Shown: positions 49,695 to 62,224, counted from the stretch's first letter. The stretch: DNA of 64,000 nucleotides from Hyperoplus lanceolatus (GCA_026929865.2 CM049395.1:33955501-34019500), one strand, 5' to 3'. The notes: generated by a model from the letters alone, not told the origin. Numbers and translations are program-made.

Positions 49695-52508
49695 ACATTT
49701 CTTCACTTAAACATAAGAAGTTTGCTTCAGCACAATAAATTAGACCACGTTAACATCTTAGTATCTCAGGCTGACCCAGATGTCTTGGTCCTGACTGAAT
49801 CATGGTTGAAGAGCAGTACACATGACTCTATGGTGGCAATAAATGATTATAGTTTATTCAGAATAGACAGGACCACACGGGGTGGGGGAGTGGCTGTCTA
49901 TGTTAAATCACATTATTCTGTATCATTACTACATGCTGTCTCTGTTCGAAGCTGCTTTGAATTTATTGCTTTGGAATTGTCTTTATCGTCCAATGATTGT
50001 GTTATTGTAATTGGTGTGTACAGGCCCCCTTCAGCGGTAACTAGCTCCTTGAGTGAGCTAGCACATTTAATCTCTCCATATGTAAATAGAGAGGTCATTA
50101 TGATGGGTGATTTTAACATTGACTGGCTTTCTGGTGCCTCAGAACCTTTTAAAGAAATCTGTAGCAACCTAAATCTTACACAAATAATAACTGAGCCCAC
50201 AAGACCTAATCTAAAAAACCCAGCAAAATCAACTTTGATCGATTTAATATTATCAAATCAAAGCAATAAAATAGTTTCTGCTGGTGTCTTTGAGCTTGGA
50301 ATCAGTGATCACTGCCCGGTGGCCTGTATCAGAAGTATTCATCTTAAAAAATCTCAACCCAAAATCATTATTAAGCGTAATTTTAAAGGTTTTAACGAGC
50401 AAGCATTTTTAAATGAACTCTATCAAAGTGACATTCATCTTACAAGTGAAATATCTGATGTGGAATTGGCCTTAGAATTTTTCACCAATACTTTCTCCTC
50501 CATTTTGATCAAGCATGCACCCCTAAAAAAGCACAGAGTAAAAAATAGATCAAACCCCTGGTTCACAAATGAATTGTCCGATATATTTGCAGAGAGAAAT
50601 AAAGCATGGGCCCTAGCTAGACGCTCTGGTGAAAACTCTAAGTGGACTGCTTTCAGACAAATCAGAAATAGGTGCATATCCATGGTTAGGAGAGCTAAAT
50701 CAGATTACTACCTCAAACTAATTTCCAACTGCTACTCCAACCCTGCACTATTTTGGAAGGCTGTGAATTATAACAAAAATAATTCTAGCACTGTTCCCAG
50801 TCAGTTACAAATAAATGATCAGACCTTAACTGATCAGAAAGAAATTGGTTTAGCTTTCAATAAACACTTTATAGCTGCTGGTAAACTCTTTCACAATAGA
50901 GTATCTACGCCTTCCACCACCAGAAATAAAAATAAAAATAGCATACCACCTGTCTCTAAAACACCTCTTTTCAGCCTTGTTCAAGTTCCAACAAGTATTG
51001 TTGTAGATGCGCTTCTTGCCATCAACCCCAGGAAGTACATGGGAGAGGACAATTTGGACCCATTTTCAATAAATCTCTCTGCACTTATCATATCAAAACA
51101 AATAACCCATATTTTTAATCTTTCCATCTCCTCTGGTATTGTTCCTAAAGTCTGGAAAAAAGCTCACGTCATTCCATTACATAAAGGGGGTGACAAAAGT
51201 GATCTCAATAATTACAGGCCAATTTCCAAACTCCCATGCCTGGCAACAATTCTAGAATCAGTCATTAATACTCAGTTGAAAACCTTTTTATCCAGTGCTT
51301 CCATTTTGAGTCCATTTCAATCTGGTTTTAGGGCAGGCCACAGTACCATATCTGCTGTCACTTTGGTCTTAGACAACATTGTTACAGCTATCGATAAAAA
51401 AATGCACTGTGCAGCACTTTTTGTTGATCACCATTTGCTTTTAGAGAGGCTGCATGAAATTGGTTTTGATTATTCTACTTGTAGCTGGTTTAGGGACTAT
51501 CTCTCTGATAGACAGCAGTCAGTAAAACTGGGAAGCCACCAAACAGAGTTTTTAACAGTTACAAATGGTGTTCCGCAGGGCTCAATTTTGGGTCCAGTCC
51601 TATTCACAATTTACATCAATAACATTGTTTCATCACTACAAAACTGCCATGCCCATTTGTATTCGGACGACACTGTACTGTATTGCATTTCTGATTCAGT
51701 ACAACAATCTGTTCAGAACCTACAGAGCTCTTTTAACTCCCTGCAGAACTGTCTAGTGGATCTCAGGCTTGTCCTTAATACAGAAAAAACAAAATATATG
51801 TGTTTTTCCAGAGCAAGAATTACACATTTTAATGATCTTATTATTTACACAAATAATGGATCTCATATTGAAAGAGTCACTGAATATAAATATCTTGGCA
51901 TCTGGATAGATGAAAAACTCTCTTTTACATTTCACATAAAAAATCTTGTCTGTCGTCTGCGACAAAAGATTGGATATTTTTATAGGAATAAAGCCACCTT
52001 CCCGTTGTTCAGTAGGAAAAGGATTATTGAGGCAGTTTTTATGTCTGTCCTTGATTACGGTGATGTGGTTTATCGGCATGCATCTCATTCATGTCTTAAA
52101 CTTCTAGACTCTGTATATCACTCTGCTTTGAGATTCATTACAGGAGATGCCTATGATACACACCATTGTATTTTATATGAAAAGGTTGGGTGGTCCTCCC
52201 TTAAGGAGAGACGTGATGCACATTGGCATATTTTTATATATAAAGCTCTGACTGGAAAGCTACCACTCTATTTGACTGAAATGCTGCTTATTTCAGATGG
52301 GCTTTATCAAACCCGCTCAACTGACATGCTCATGTTATATGTTCCCTATGCCCGGTCTGAGCTTGGTAAAACCGCTTTTAGCCATAGTGCCCTTGACTCC
52401 TGGAACAGCCTTCAACATACGATTAAAATAAATACACTCATAACTGTTAACCAATTTAAAATTATTATTTTAAATCAGCCCCTCTACACTTGTAACTGTT
52501 TTAATTAG
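49695..52508 (+). CDS. LINE ORF2-like protein: endonuclease and reverse transcriptase, motif A deleted
   Basis: The frame is open from the stop at 49692 to TAA at 52506 but has no ATG at its start; it reads FLHLNIRSLLQHNKLDHVN at the left edge, so it is 5' truncated. Numbered from the TTG at 49722 (928 codons), the apurinic-like endonuclease shows LTESW (Glu26), YRPP (99-102), GDFN (128-131) and SDH (194-196). The reverse transcriptase shows HVIPLHKGGDKSDLNNYRPI (481-500), SGFRAGHST, GVPQGS (615-620) and YSDD (646-649). Where motif A should stand the protein reads CAALFVDHHLLLERL (562-576). Related LINEs have about nine more residues here, including most of the aspartate-containing motif. The deletion is in frame. 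The endonuclease could be active, but reverse transcription is probably lost. Confidence 0.85.
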   Translation, partial: TFLHLNIRSLLQHNKLDHVNILVSQADPDVLVLTESWLKSSTHDSMVAINDYSLFRIDRTTRGGGVAVYVKSHYSVSLLHAVSVRSCFEFIALELSLSSNDCVIVIGVYRPPSAVTSSLSELAHLISPYVNREVIMMGDFNIDWLSGASEPFKEICSNLNLTQIITEPTRPNLKNPAKSTLIDLILSNQSNKIVSAGVFELGISDHCPVACIRSIHLKKSQPKIIIKRNFKGFNEQAFLNELYQSDIHLTSEISDVELALEFFTNTFSSILIKHAPLKKHRVKNRSNPWFTNELSDIFAERNKAWALARRSGENSKWTAFRQIRNRCISMVRRAKSDYYLKLISNCYSNPALFWKAVNYNKNNSSTVPSQLQINDQTLTDQKEIGLAFNKHFIAAGKLFHNRVSTPSTTRNKNKNSIPPVSKTPLFSLVQVPTSIVVDALLAINPRKYMGEDNLDPFSINLSALIISKQITHIFNLSISSGIVPKVWKKAHVIPLHKGGDKSDLNNYRPISKLPCLATILESVINTQLKTFLSSASILSPFQSGFRAGHSTISAVTLVLDNIVTAIDKKMHCAALFVDHHLLLERLHEIGFDYSTCSWFRDYLSDRQQSVKLGSHQTEFLTVTNGVPQGSILGPVLFTIYINNIVSSLQNCHAHLYSDDTVLYCISDSVQQSVQNLQSSFNSLQNCLVDLRLVLNTEKTKYMCFSRARITHFNDLIIYTNNGSHIERVTEYKYLGIWIDEKLSFTFHIKNLVCRLRQKIGYFYRNKATFPLFSRKRIIEAVFMSVLDYGDVVYRHASHSCLKLLDSVYHSALRFITGDAYDTHHCILYEKVGWSSLKERRDAHWHIFIYKALTGKLPLYLTEMLLISDGLYQTRSTDMLMLYVPYARSELGKTAFSHSALDSWNSLQHTIKINTLITVNQFKIIILNQPLYTCNCFN

Positions 52509-52554
52509 GCTATTGTCTCTTTCATTCAATTGATCTGAATGTTTTAAATTGTGT

Positions 52555-52598
<44 letters not shown>

Positions 52599-52709
52599 CT
52601 TATTATGTATTCTCATTGTATATTGTGTATCTGTATTCTCGACGTCATTGTAAAAGAGGGTCACCCCTCAATTGATCTTTCGAGGTTAAATAAAGGAAAA
52701 TGAAATGAG
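49700..52709 (+). mobile_element. Near-complete L2/CR1-like LINE, 5' truncated (3.0 kb)
   Basis: This non-LTR retrotransposon is inserted in a family E MITE. It has no 5' UTR or first ORF; the open frame begins directly at the endonuclease domain. The 3' UTR (52509-52709) contains a (TG)n microsatellite (52559-52594) and ends CGAGGTTAAATAAAGGAAAA then TGAAATG, close to the tail of the LINE fragments at 18.8 and 58.9 kb, so they are related subfamilies. A short AGAC on both sides could be part of the target duplication. Confidence 0.85.
52559..52594. repeat. (TG)n microsatellite in LINE 3' UTR
   Basis: About 18 TG units just after the LINE stop codon. Confidence 0.93.
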
Positions 52710-52763
52710 ACACTGACATTAAGTTAGCTAAAAGGACCATGATGTCACTCACTTCTCCTTTAA

Positions 52764-55700
52764 TGGAAGATTACAATTTGACACAGATATTACCACTTAA
52801 ACAGGATGAGCTTTACAGTCGGGTGCAGGCAAGATAAAAACGTATTACAATCATTAATCAATGCGAAAAATGACATACTGCCATCCTAGATACTTGTTGA
52901 GATCAGCTGCAGAGTTAGTAAATTTGCACTGCATGCAAAGACACGCACAGTCAACAGAGCTCCTCTACTATATGTGTTACAACAACATGGCTTGAGCTGC
53001 ATTATCAATGCAAAGATCGCTTCCTCGTTATGTTTTCAAACTCTCCCACAAACAGATCAGCAAGGCCAAAGTGCAGGGTATTACAGCAGCAGCCAAATTC
53101 TGCTTTGAGATTACTTTCAATATGAGATGAAAAACACATTTTATATGTGAAATTTCACTAGGAAAAGCTTGCCTTGGGTCAATATGAACACCCTTTTGTC
53201 AGCTCCCTTGAGGTTACAAATGTGCGAGACTGCATGGTCAACATATTGCTGTAGTCCATTAATATTATTAATGAACACAGCTCCATGCATGTTGTTTATC
53301 ATACACATCCCAGTGAGCACAAGAGGCTGTGATTCCTCTGGGCAAACCTTCCCTGCCTTTCCAGTATATTTATCGTTTTTCCTGATACTTTTGTGAATTT
53401 ATCCACCAAAAGGAATCTTATTGACTCTTTGAAGCATCTTTATGGGAATGGCTGGTCTTTTGTTTCCAATAATTAGAAATTAAGGCAATATTGTACATTG
53501 ACATTAACATAAGGCCCCTGAGTGTACCACGTTGAAGGCCTGTCCACGAGATTAGCCATGAAATCCGTCTCCAACTATATTTAATCATGATTTCATGCTG
53601 AATTCAACACTGGAAATGAACAGCTTAATTCCTCCTATAGTAACTGCCTTTCATTAAGATCTTATTACTTGGGTTAGAGCAATGCTACATAATCCCCTTT
53701 TCGCACACACTCTGTGATGAGATGCAATGCACATTTGGAACAATTATTAGTGTATGGAAAAGGACCAATCAATGAGATAGATTTGTCTGAAAGATGAAGA
53801 AAGAAAATGAAATGGCCAAGCTGTGTTTGTGGTGGTAGACGGTCCACAGAAGGTCAATCAAGGTTGCACATGTGCAGTATATCAACTGGATGCGCCCGAC
53901 ACAAATGTAATAGCCAAACCAGCAGACTTGCACTTGCACATTGTTTTTATTCAAGCAGGCTGCTACACTGTTGGGATTTCTGGAAAGTAATTAAAATAAT
54001 GGATATGAACACCTGTGCAAGCATTCATTAGTGCCTCTTTAAAATTGTCTAAAAGTTGCAAATTACATGTCGTGTTCTAACATGCTCTCAATACGCAACT
54101 TAAGTGCAACTGTCTGACCAATATTGTCTTTGGCTAAGTAGTTGTGTAAAAATAGCTTTGTTTGAATTTGAGCCATTTTCTATCAGCTTTCATTATTGAA
54201 ATATTCATTTCCATTTAGGATTGGGTATCATTAGGATTATATTGATGCCTGTATCAACACTGATAACACTGATTTGCAAAAATAAATGTCACAAGAAAAC
54301 ATGCACATGATTCAGCAGTAATTTCACTTTTTGGCAGAACTATGTTAAATTGCTGCTTGAATTACATTGTCTATGGTATTGTTTGGAAACATAAATAAGA
54401 CGTGCTTAAAAACAAGACTGACTGTGTCCTGAGTAGCGATGCAACATTTACAGATTTTAATAGTATGATTTATGGTTTCATGATTTTAATGTCTTTTTTT
54501 ATTATATAACTTTCATCCATGCCTAATTTTGTATCCTAGTATTTATTATATATATATTTATATATATATTTATATTTACATTTATATTTAATTTCCTACA
54601 ACTCAGGGTATCCTTAAGTAACTTGCCACTAAGGTAATACGTTTTTCAATTAACTTAGTGCATATGACAAAATAGTTGTTTGTCCATGTATAAAATCATG
54701 AAAATGGCATGCTGTACATGAGAATGTTCTGCAAACACACGCTGCAATAACCTTTCATCTGGGGAGACTGTCCTTCAGTGATTACAAGATTTATTTTAAA
54801 AGACAAAACACAGTATGACTGTGGGCCATGTGCTGCCATGCATTATGAAACAACTTTGACTAACCATTAGATGCAGCAATAACGTAAAATAAAAGCAATA
54901 CTATAAATCATTAAAGCATAGACCCCTGGCAGACTTCATGGATGGCTGAATAGCGGTAGTACCCATTGTTGTCTGCTCCACACTTAAAGCAGATTAACCT
55001 TTCTGCCCCCTCATAAAAATGCTGTGCCCTTGTTTTTCCAGAGACATTTAAAGTTAATTTGAAGAACCATTGCTAATAGCCAAAAATGCTCCATCCATTT
55101 TTGCGGACTGCAAATCGAAGCAACCACACATCCTCCTTTAATGACCGGAAGAGTTCTTCCTTTTAAAAGACTTGCTGTAATGTGTTGCCAACATTGCTGG
55201 TCAGGTCACTTGGTTTATTCCATTAAGAAGCTGAGAAAAATAATGAAGGCTACTGATAATGTTCATCAAGTGGCAACAATTCTGAAAACAACTTCAAAAC
55301 TAAAGCAGGTAAGTCTTAATGGGCCATGCCTTAGTCTCTATGTTTGATGGACATCCGCTGACAGTCTGCTTGGTATGACAGGGCCTTGAGTAGCTCCGTA
55401 CTGGATATTGTATAAAGGAAATGCACTGATACACCAATGTCAATGTCAGGTGAGGCCTGTTAAACTTGTGACCCCACACAGCTATGATGTTGCTTTGTTC
55501 TTTACTATAACATGACATTGCTGCCACAGTGGGTGTGGAAAGAGATTGTACGGACCACTTAATTTTACCAAACTAGCCGATGTTAAATGTCAATTTAAAA
55601 GGCTGATTTTCAAAATCAGAATGGGGTTTATTTTTGCGAAGGACTTGGTGTTTTGGTGATTGCGTGCTGCTCCTGATGAGTGAAGGTTAAATAAGCCAGA

Positions 55701-58360
55701 TGCTTAATTGTGGTTCAAACTATTCTACATACTGGCATTGTGCTTGTCAAGGTTCCACTAACAACAGTTGTTTGGGAATGTTATTTCTTACATTTTGCCT
55801 GTTCATTTCAGATATTTTCTAAGATGATTAAACATGTTTGTGATGCTCTTCTTAGCTGACACTTGTCTTTGGCACAGCTTTGCTCTGAAGGGTTAATATT
55901 GGCTTGGACATTTCCCACTTTACTAACTAATTTCTGTGTTCCTCAGTGTTTTCTTCTTTTTTTCCTGGTAAACACCAACACCAGCTGAACCAGACAATGT
56001 CATTTTAAATAACGATTAATCATGAATGTTGTTTTGTTCAGTGTCTTTTTATTTGCCAATCTCTGCTTAGGCTTTTTCACAAATGGCAGTGCTGGTGAGC
56101 TGGCAACATACTGCGCTCACTCTTTGGAGAGTAGTCAATAGGCTTAGCAAGAAGAGGGGAATAGTCCTGTAGACCTTAGTTAGAAAACGTCTTGACTTGT
56201 GATGTTGCCCACACAATGTGTCAGTTTTGTATTGCTGCCGTTACCAGTGTTGACTGTGTTATTTCAGGCTGTCAGGTGTGTCTTTGAGCAAAGGAGCATA
56301 AAGAAGACATATCCTAAAAACTCAAAACACAAAATGTTCTTCTCACTGGTTGTCATTTTGTAATTTGGAATGGAAAGCTGTTTCTAATGGTTATGTCATA
56401 ATAAGAGGATTCAAATGACGGCAACATACTGAGTTGTTTGCTATGTGTAGAAAGCACTTTGTGTTTGTTGTGTGTTTGTAAGTGGGTGTTGGGCAGCTGA
56501 GCTGTTGTTTGTAGTACTACATTATTTAACATTTGTTTTGTCAATTTGAAATGTAATCTTACCTAATGTGAAACTGTTCAAACCACACACCAAAATAACT
56601 TGATACATATAACTTTTTGGCATATGAGCATACAATCTTGGCACCTATGAGTTATTGACAACTCGAACATATTGGTTATTGGTTAAATAAAAAGAGGACA
56701 TGTTTAACGATGAAAAGCTCAATAAATTATATTAATAAAGACATTCCAAAAAAGTATTATACAACAAACAAGAGAAAAGTTGTAGTGGTGCTTGTTTTGG
56801 ATTTTTTTGTAGATTGATAAATAACATACACCCAACATGAATATATTTTGAAAAATTTCGGCTGAAGGGACATTTCCTTTTCATTTCATGTCATTCTGCA
56901 AAATAAAAATTGACATGAGTGAAGTAGGCCAACTATTTTCTCGAGTGTAGCTTTTCTGAAGTGGCTGAGGTAGCGTTGTGTTGTGTACAAATTGCTCACA
57001 TGCTTGACAATGTGCATTAAAGTCTGTAGAATCTGACATTTTGAACAAGGTTACTTTCTTAAACACAAGCTGAATAAGAAATGGCGGGCAATGGCACTGG
57101 CACCCAGATCAGTTAAAAAAGGTGAATGACACATTTATGCTTAATTACGCAACACATCTGCTGTAATAAGTGTGTTTTAGTTTTCTCCCTGAGAGAGTCT
57201 GCTTTCTGCACCAGCCAGCCCTTTAACTCTCACCCCAGTGTCTCAAGAGTGATTTATCAGCACATAATGCTTCTTTTTCACACAAGCTCTCTTTGAAGCT
57301 CCTTCAAATGCTATTCTAAATCTTTAATCAAAAACCAACCAGCAAAAAAAAGAATAGAGGAAAAAGGACCGGTGAAGTGAAGCTAATTCTTTGTGGCTTA
57401 TCTTTAATCTTAAAGGTCATGAATGAACTGAGGACCCTGAGCAACAAGAATAAGAAATTCTCCTGACATTGACACTCACATAAAGAGACATGACAGCATA
57501 GAGGGATGGAAACAGGGGCTGAGCCTAAGCCACAGCTCTCTCCCTCCTCTGCCATTGTGAAGAAGTGGAGACACTGTGAGGAGCTTATACAGTGTGAGCC
57601 GTGCTGAGAGAAGGATGCAAAATCCAAAACGACAAACAGGGCTTTCTGACCCCTAACGTAAAGTGAGCTTCTTCAGCCATTATCTGTCTCACTTCATCAC
57701 AGGCATCAGCTTATGATCCTATGCTCCTCACTATCCCGTGAGAATTTATTCAAATGCTAATTTTCTTGGCAGCGTAGCAGCAGAAAGAAAAAACTCCGGT
57801 GTTGTTACTGGATCAGCCAATATCTGAAGTGGAGGGCCAAGCGTCTGCCCCAGCTTTAAGAGCTGGTGGCTCCTTGAGGGAAAGTAACACTAACTGTGCA
57901 CATAGGGGCCTAATATTACTCACAGCGTATTCAAATGTATGCCTGTTTTATGCAAATAAGATGCAGCAACAGAAAAAAAGAGATCTTGCCAGAGTCCTGG
58001 CAGAGTCCTTGGAACATTACCTTGAATTTGTGTTTGCATTCATTTGTATAATAGTAATGTAATAGTTTAATATTTGCAATGGAAAACAATGACTGTTCAG
58101 TTTGGTTTCAGCACATGCCTCTATTAAAATGTTGTCTGTGTGAACATTATATTAAATATTAATTATTGTTCATGGCTGCATTTAATCATTATTTTCATCT
58201 TTTTTATATTTGATTGTTTGAGTCCAAAGTCAAATTAAAACCACCCTAAATCCCCAAAATATTGAATAGTGAATACTTGGAATTATTACCTGATAAAGCA
58301 TGTAAATTATTTGTATCACTATAATTATTTATTTATATCACTGTTGCTATTGTTGGTTAT
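52764..58360. other. Long single-copy non-coding stretch
   Basis: No transposon ends or exons were recognised over 5.6 kb. A small AT-rich run (54541-54600) contains TATATATTTATA repeats. Blocks near 53510-53740 and 57140-57310 have conserved-element-like composition. Frames up to 99 codons lack domains. Confidence 0.4.
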
Positions 58361-58773
58361 TGTTGGACACTCTATACCATGGAGCCTTGAGGTTCATTAC
58401 AAACAGCAGAGCCTTAACCCATCACTGTACACTGTACTCAAGAGTAAACTGGCCTTCTCTTTTTATGAGACGACTTAGTCACTTGTATGTTTTTATTTAC
58501 AAGGCGATCTTAGGTAAACTCCCTTGTTATTTGTCATCGTATATGTCCAGAAAATGTGTCCCCCATGCGTTACAGTCTCAGGACATGGTGCTCATGACTG
58601 TTCCTCAAGCTCGTACACAGCTGGGTAAAACAGCTTTTAAGTTTTTTGCGCCGTCGTCATGGAATAACCTGCAGAAGCAGCTTAAGCTTCAGGACCTAGT
58701 AACTCTAAACAAATTTAAGGCTGTTGTTAAGAGTTTGAAGTTGGACTCCATCGGAAATTGTGAATGTTTTTAG
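58361..58773 (+). pseudogene. LINE ORF2 C-terminal fragment
   Basis: About 137 codons open LDTLYHGALRFITNSRAL and include HHCTLYSRVNWPSLF, HLYVFIYKAILGKLP and SSWNNLQKQLKLQDL before a TAG at 58771. It covers only the C-terminal region after the RT catalytic core, so no enzymatic activity is expected. It aligns with the minus-strand frame at 18998-19390 with few changes. Confidence 0.82.
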
Positions 58774-58918
58774 TTAAGAATCTTATTTTTATGTTTTACA
58801 ACTGTACTTAATATCAAACTTGTATTGCGTTTTATGTGTAACTGTGTTCTGCTGTCCATCTTGGACAGGTCTCAATGAGACTAACCTGGTTAAATAAAGG
58901 ATAAATAAATTTAAAAAA
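58361..58918 (+). mobile_element. LINE 3' fragment (about 560 bp)
   Basis: This is the same family as the minus-strand LINE at 18823-19978. It starts inside the ORF2 C-terminal region and ends with CTGGTTAAATAAAGGATAAA then TAAATTTAAA. It is severely 5' truncated. In the 11.7-kb fragment the words TCCGATGGAGTCC match this copy better than the 18.8-kb copy, which lacks them. Confidence 0.85.
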
Positions 58919-59518
58919 TGGTGTTTTGTTATATATTTTATTTGTAATATTAATTGAAGGAGCCCTCACCTCTATGGTCATACAAACAAAATCTAAACCA
59001 AAATATGCACCTTCTTCTGTATACATTTTTTTTTAACTTAGAATAAACTAAATAAATCACATAGGATGATATTTCCTTTATTTAACAGGACATTTTCATA
59101 TAATAATAAGTATGGGTTTTGATAAACATATCCAGGAGACATTTGTAAAATACACACGTACAACTTAGATAAGTGATAGTCTCGCTGCTGTCCATTTGAC
59201 GTGACTCATTTCAACAAGAGCCTGGCCAGTGATCTATTTTTGGCCCTGTTCAAAATTGAAAAATGCAGATGAGGCATCATTAAAGACTTGTCCATGATGG
59301 AATTGTCTCTCGTGCCCAGTGCTGCAATTCTCCCTCCATTTGTCCAATTTGGGTGGAAAAATGAGGCTCATGAACACATTACTGTTCTCTTGTGAAGCAC
59401 ATTGTTTGGGTCTCCAAAGTAAGATCACAGTTTAAATCATATCCATGCCAATTAAAGTCGTTGTCATGTATCACACAAGCAGCATCTGTGCCCACTGTAA
59501 TTTTAACTATGGAGACTT
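58919..59518. other. Non-coding DNA, nothing recognised
   Basis: AT-rich with short frames. Confidence 0.4.
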
Positions 59519-59612
59519 TAACAAGAAAAGCCCCAGCAAAAGGTCCCAGACAGGATTTAAATCCAAGTACATGGCCACTGCGTTGGGCAACTGATCTGCC
59601 AATAAAGTGATG
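59519..59612 (-). mobile_element. tRNA-derived SINE fragment
   Basis: On the minus strand: GGCAGATCAGTTGCCCAACG then CAGTGGCCATG, a decayed B box (GGATTTAAATCC), and CTGGGACCTTTTGCTGGGGC. The last part resembles the GGGACCTTTGCTGCATG segment common in fish tRNA-derived SINEs. Only the head is retained. Confidence 0.45.
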
Positions 59613-60052
59613 TATCCAGCTGTGTTTCTGATCTTTGGACTTTGTTCCCAACCCTGCCAAGGGCTATGTTTATGCAGGTAGTTAACATTCAACATTAATT
59701 ATACACATGTATTATTTTGAAAATCCTTTGAAAAGTTTGTCATCATCAAATTATATTTGTCTTAAAGTTGGTTTTAACATGGAAGCAATGTGTTTTATAA
59801 TCCTACATTTTAAATCTCCTTTTTACCTAGATTTTCCAAAATGTATTTGATATGTCTGTTGGAAAAAATTGCATTCAAACCATATGACAACAAGTGTAGA
59901 TTCATGACTAAATATGATTCTTTAATTACCAATTTCTAAAGTCCTTTGATTTGTAAAAACACCTAAGCCAGTTCTAACAATTAGGTTATTTGGAATAATT
60001 ATATATAGTTGCTAACCGCTAATCTGCAATACAATGTTTTTATTTAGTCCAT
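59613..60052. other. AT-rich non-coding DNA
   Basis: Nothing recognised. Confidence 0.4.
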
Positions 60053-61242
60053 TTAAAGCTGCAGTTGAGAGTTTCAGCCATTGGGATTCCAACGGCTGTT
60101 TTCCCAATGCTCTACTTGCTGTAGCTCCTCCCTCCGAACGACAGCTATGCGAGTTCATGTTGCTCCTAATCTGGTGCTTCATCATTTTGTGTCAAAAATG
60201 GTTCAAAGTGACGCACATACGCAGATATTGTCCCCCCCCCCCCCCCCGATATATTTATTCCCCTAATCAACCATGCCTGCGATCAGACCCGACCCAACAG
60301 CGAACATGTCCGCACAAAAACAAAAATAACAACAACACGGCCAACAATTGTACCAAAAGACAAATTAACAGCAACTGAACGGAACAAATAGCCTTAAAAC
60401 AGCATTGAAGATTCACACGAACAGCAAGGGAGCACCATACCACAATTACAGCAGCATTGTGTGCACGGCAGTACAAAATAAAGGCAAGTAGGCTACATTA
60501 CCCTACCTGGCTGTGACGGGACCGTGGCTGGCTTAGATAAACACCGGTGCTTCGCTGTACTTTTCGTGAAAGTTCACCGGACATAGCCATTATGTTCTGT
60601 TTCATTATATGGAAGTGGTGGCTGCACACAACCGTGTGAGTTAACTAATGCTATCCGACCGGTGCTAACTTGGTTTATCGGCTAAAGCACAGCCGCACAT
60701 ATTCACTGAATTAACCAGGAAGCCCATTCTCCTGGCTCACTTTCCACATGTCTACTAACCCCGAGCGGCTTCATACAGCAACAGCCGCCCGCAAATACAT
60801 TTCCTCCTCGGTGTTTCTCAGCCTCTGTGTACACACTGTCCTCCCACCATGTTAGTTGTTGGTATCCGGGGAATGGTACATTGAGGGTTCGTTGCATAGA
60901 TACTATAGTAAAGATAGTTCGTTGGTGAAGACATTACTATTCGCTGTCCGCCGTGTAGGGCCAAACAGTAGTGTCAGACTGCTATGTGAACGCTCACGCA
61001 ACTGACGCATCAACGTCGTTGCCAAGTGAATGGACAGTCCCACAGCCAATAAGAACGGAGAATCTGAGCCTCGCTCTGATTGGTCAAAATTAACATGAGC
61101 GGTGGCAATTTTTGGGAGGAGCACACAGAGGCCGGGGGGAGCAAAGTGATGAAAAAATATTTTCAGACCACTTCACCTACATATAGCTGAATGACTGTTT
61201 TGCCAAATATTACAGTGAAAAAATGATCAACTCTAGCTTTAA
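60053..61242 (-). mobile_element. TTAA-type MITE, family C copy 2 (1190 bp)
   Basis: Ends are TTAAAGCTGCAGTTGAGAGT and AACTCTAGCTTTAA, with TTAA at both boundaries. The right part (about 60960-61242) is the reverse complement of the left half of 13453-13975, including the block around CCAATAAGAACGGAGAATCT. It carries roughly 670 extra bases (about 60230-60900) absent from copy 1, GC-richer and starting with a run of about 14 C (60233-60247). Either copy 1 is deleted or copy 2 has an insertion. Confidence 0.68.
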
Positions 61243-62187
61243 GTTGGTAGAGCAAAAACCTCTTAGACAACAGTCATGTATTATTCTGTTATAATCAGCA
61301 GTAGAATGGATTTGAAGTGTTTTGGACATCTGGTTAAAGTCTATTTTACTCTTTTAGCTTTATTTTTATCTCTACTGACTCCTGTGGGAAGTATTCCAAT
61401 ATTTGGTTCTTCAATGCACCACTACATTCACCAGCTGGACTATAACTGTGTATGTCTGTCGTTTGATACCAAGCAGGTAGTGTACTGTTTTCATACAGAC
61501 TGTTTTTAGAGCTTTTTTGCTGAAGACAGCTGTCATGTGCACCTAAAAATGCCACTGTAACAGCGGTGAGAGTGAACCAAAACAGGCATAGATATGTGAC
61601 CGACAGCTCAACAAAGTGCTTAAACTCACTGCAAAGCTATGTCAGATTTAGGTGATAATTTGATGCAAGACAATCAAAATCAACCTTGTTTACATTATAA
61701 TTTTTCATATTACCTTAACAAGGTAAACTATATTTTATTTATGAATGGGGCAACATTTTGTCTGTATGCCATCCACACTGCAGTCAATGCAATTTAAACA
61801 TCAATGCTATTCCTCTGATTGACAGTTGGAAGAGGAAAGGCAGGGAAGACAGACAACAACTGACAGCTGGTGAAAATGTGTGTAAACAATGTAGGTTTAA
61901 GGGGCCATGTTTCCCACAATGCTTTTAACTTTGTTTTTTTTGTTTGTGTTTTAAATATAATATATAATACTACAGTTAAGACTCCCATGGTTTATCGAAG
62001 TAAGATTCTGAAAGCAGTAAGTTCGCTGGGAAGTAGCTGTCAGGAAAGGAGTATACACCTCAAGTAATACAATGTGTGGATTTATACCATTAAATGTTAT
62101 CCAGCAAATATGTGTGACCATAATCTTTCCATTTAAAAATAAGTATGTATAAGCCGGTTTCATGCCTAGTTTAAGACAGCATGACAC

Positions 62188-62224
<37 letters not shown>

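Larger units (their letters stand above)
49493..52763 (-). mobile_element. TTAA-type MITE, family E copy 2, interrupted by a LINE
   Basis: Right of the LINE, 52715-52763 (AAGTTAGCTAAAAGGACCAT ... TTCTCCTTTAA) matches the reverse complement of the start of the MITE at 29509. Left of it, GTGACGTAGGGACGAGGGAG and the region around 49550-49620 match further parts, more diverged. The left terminus is not clear and is set at the end of the neighbouring element. Removing the LINE would rejoin AACTGTAGAC to CACTGACATTAAGTTAGC, as in the other copy. Confidence 0.6.

Noticed and set aside
49722..52508. Active autonomous LINE
   Set aside because: No first ORF, 5' UTR or ATG, and reverse-transcriptase motif A is deleted.
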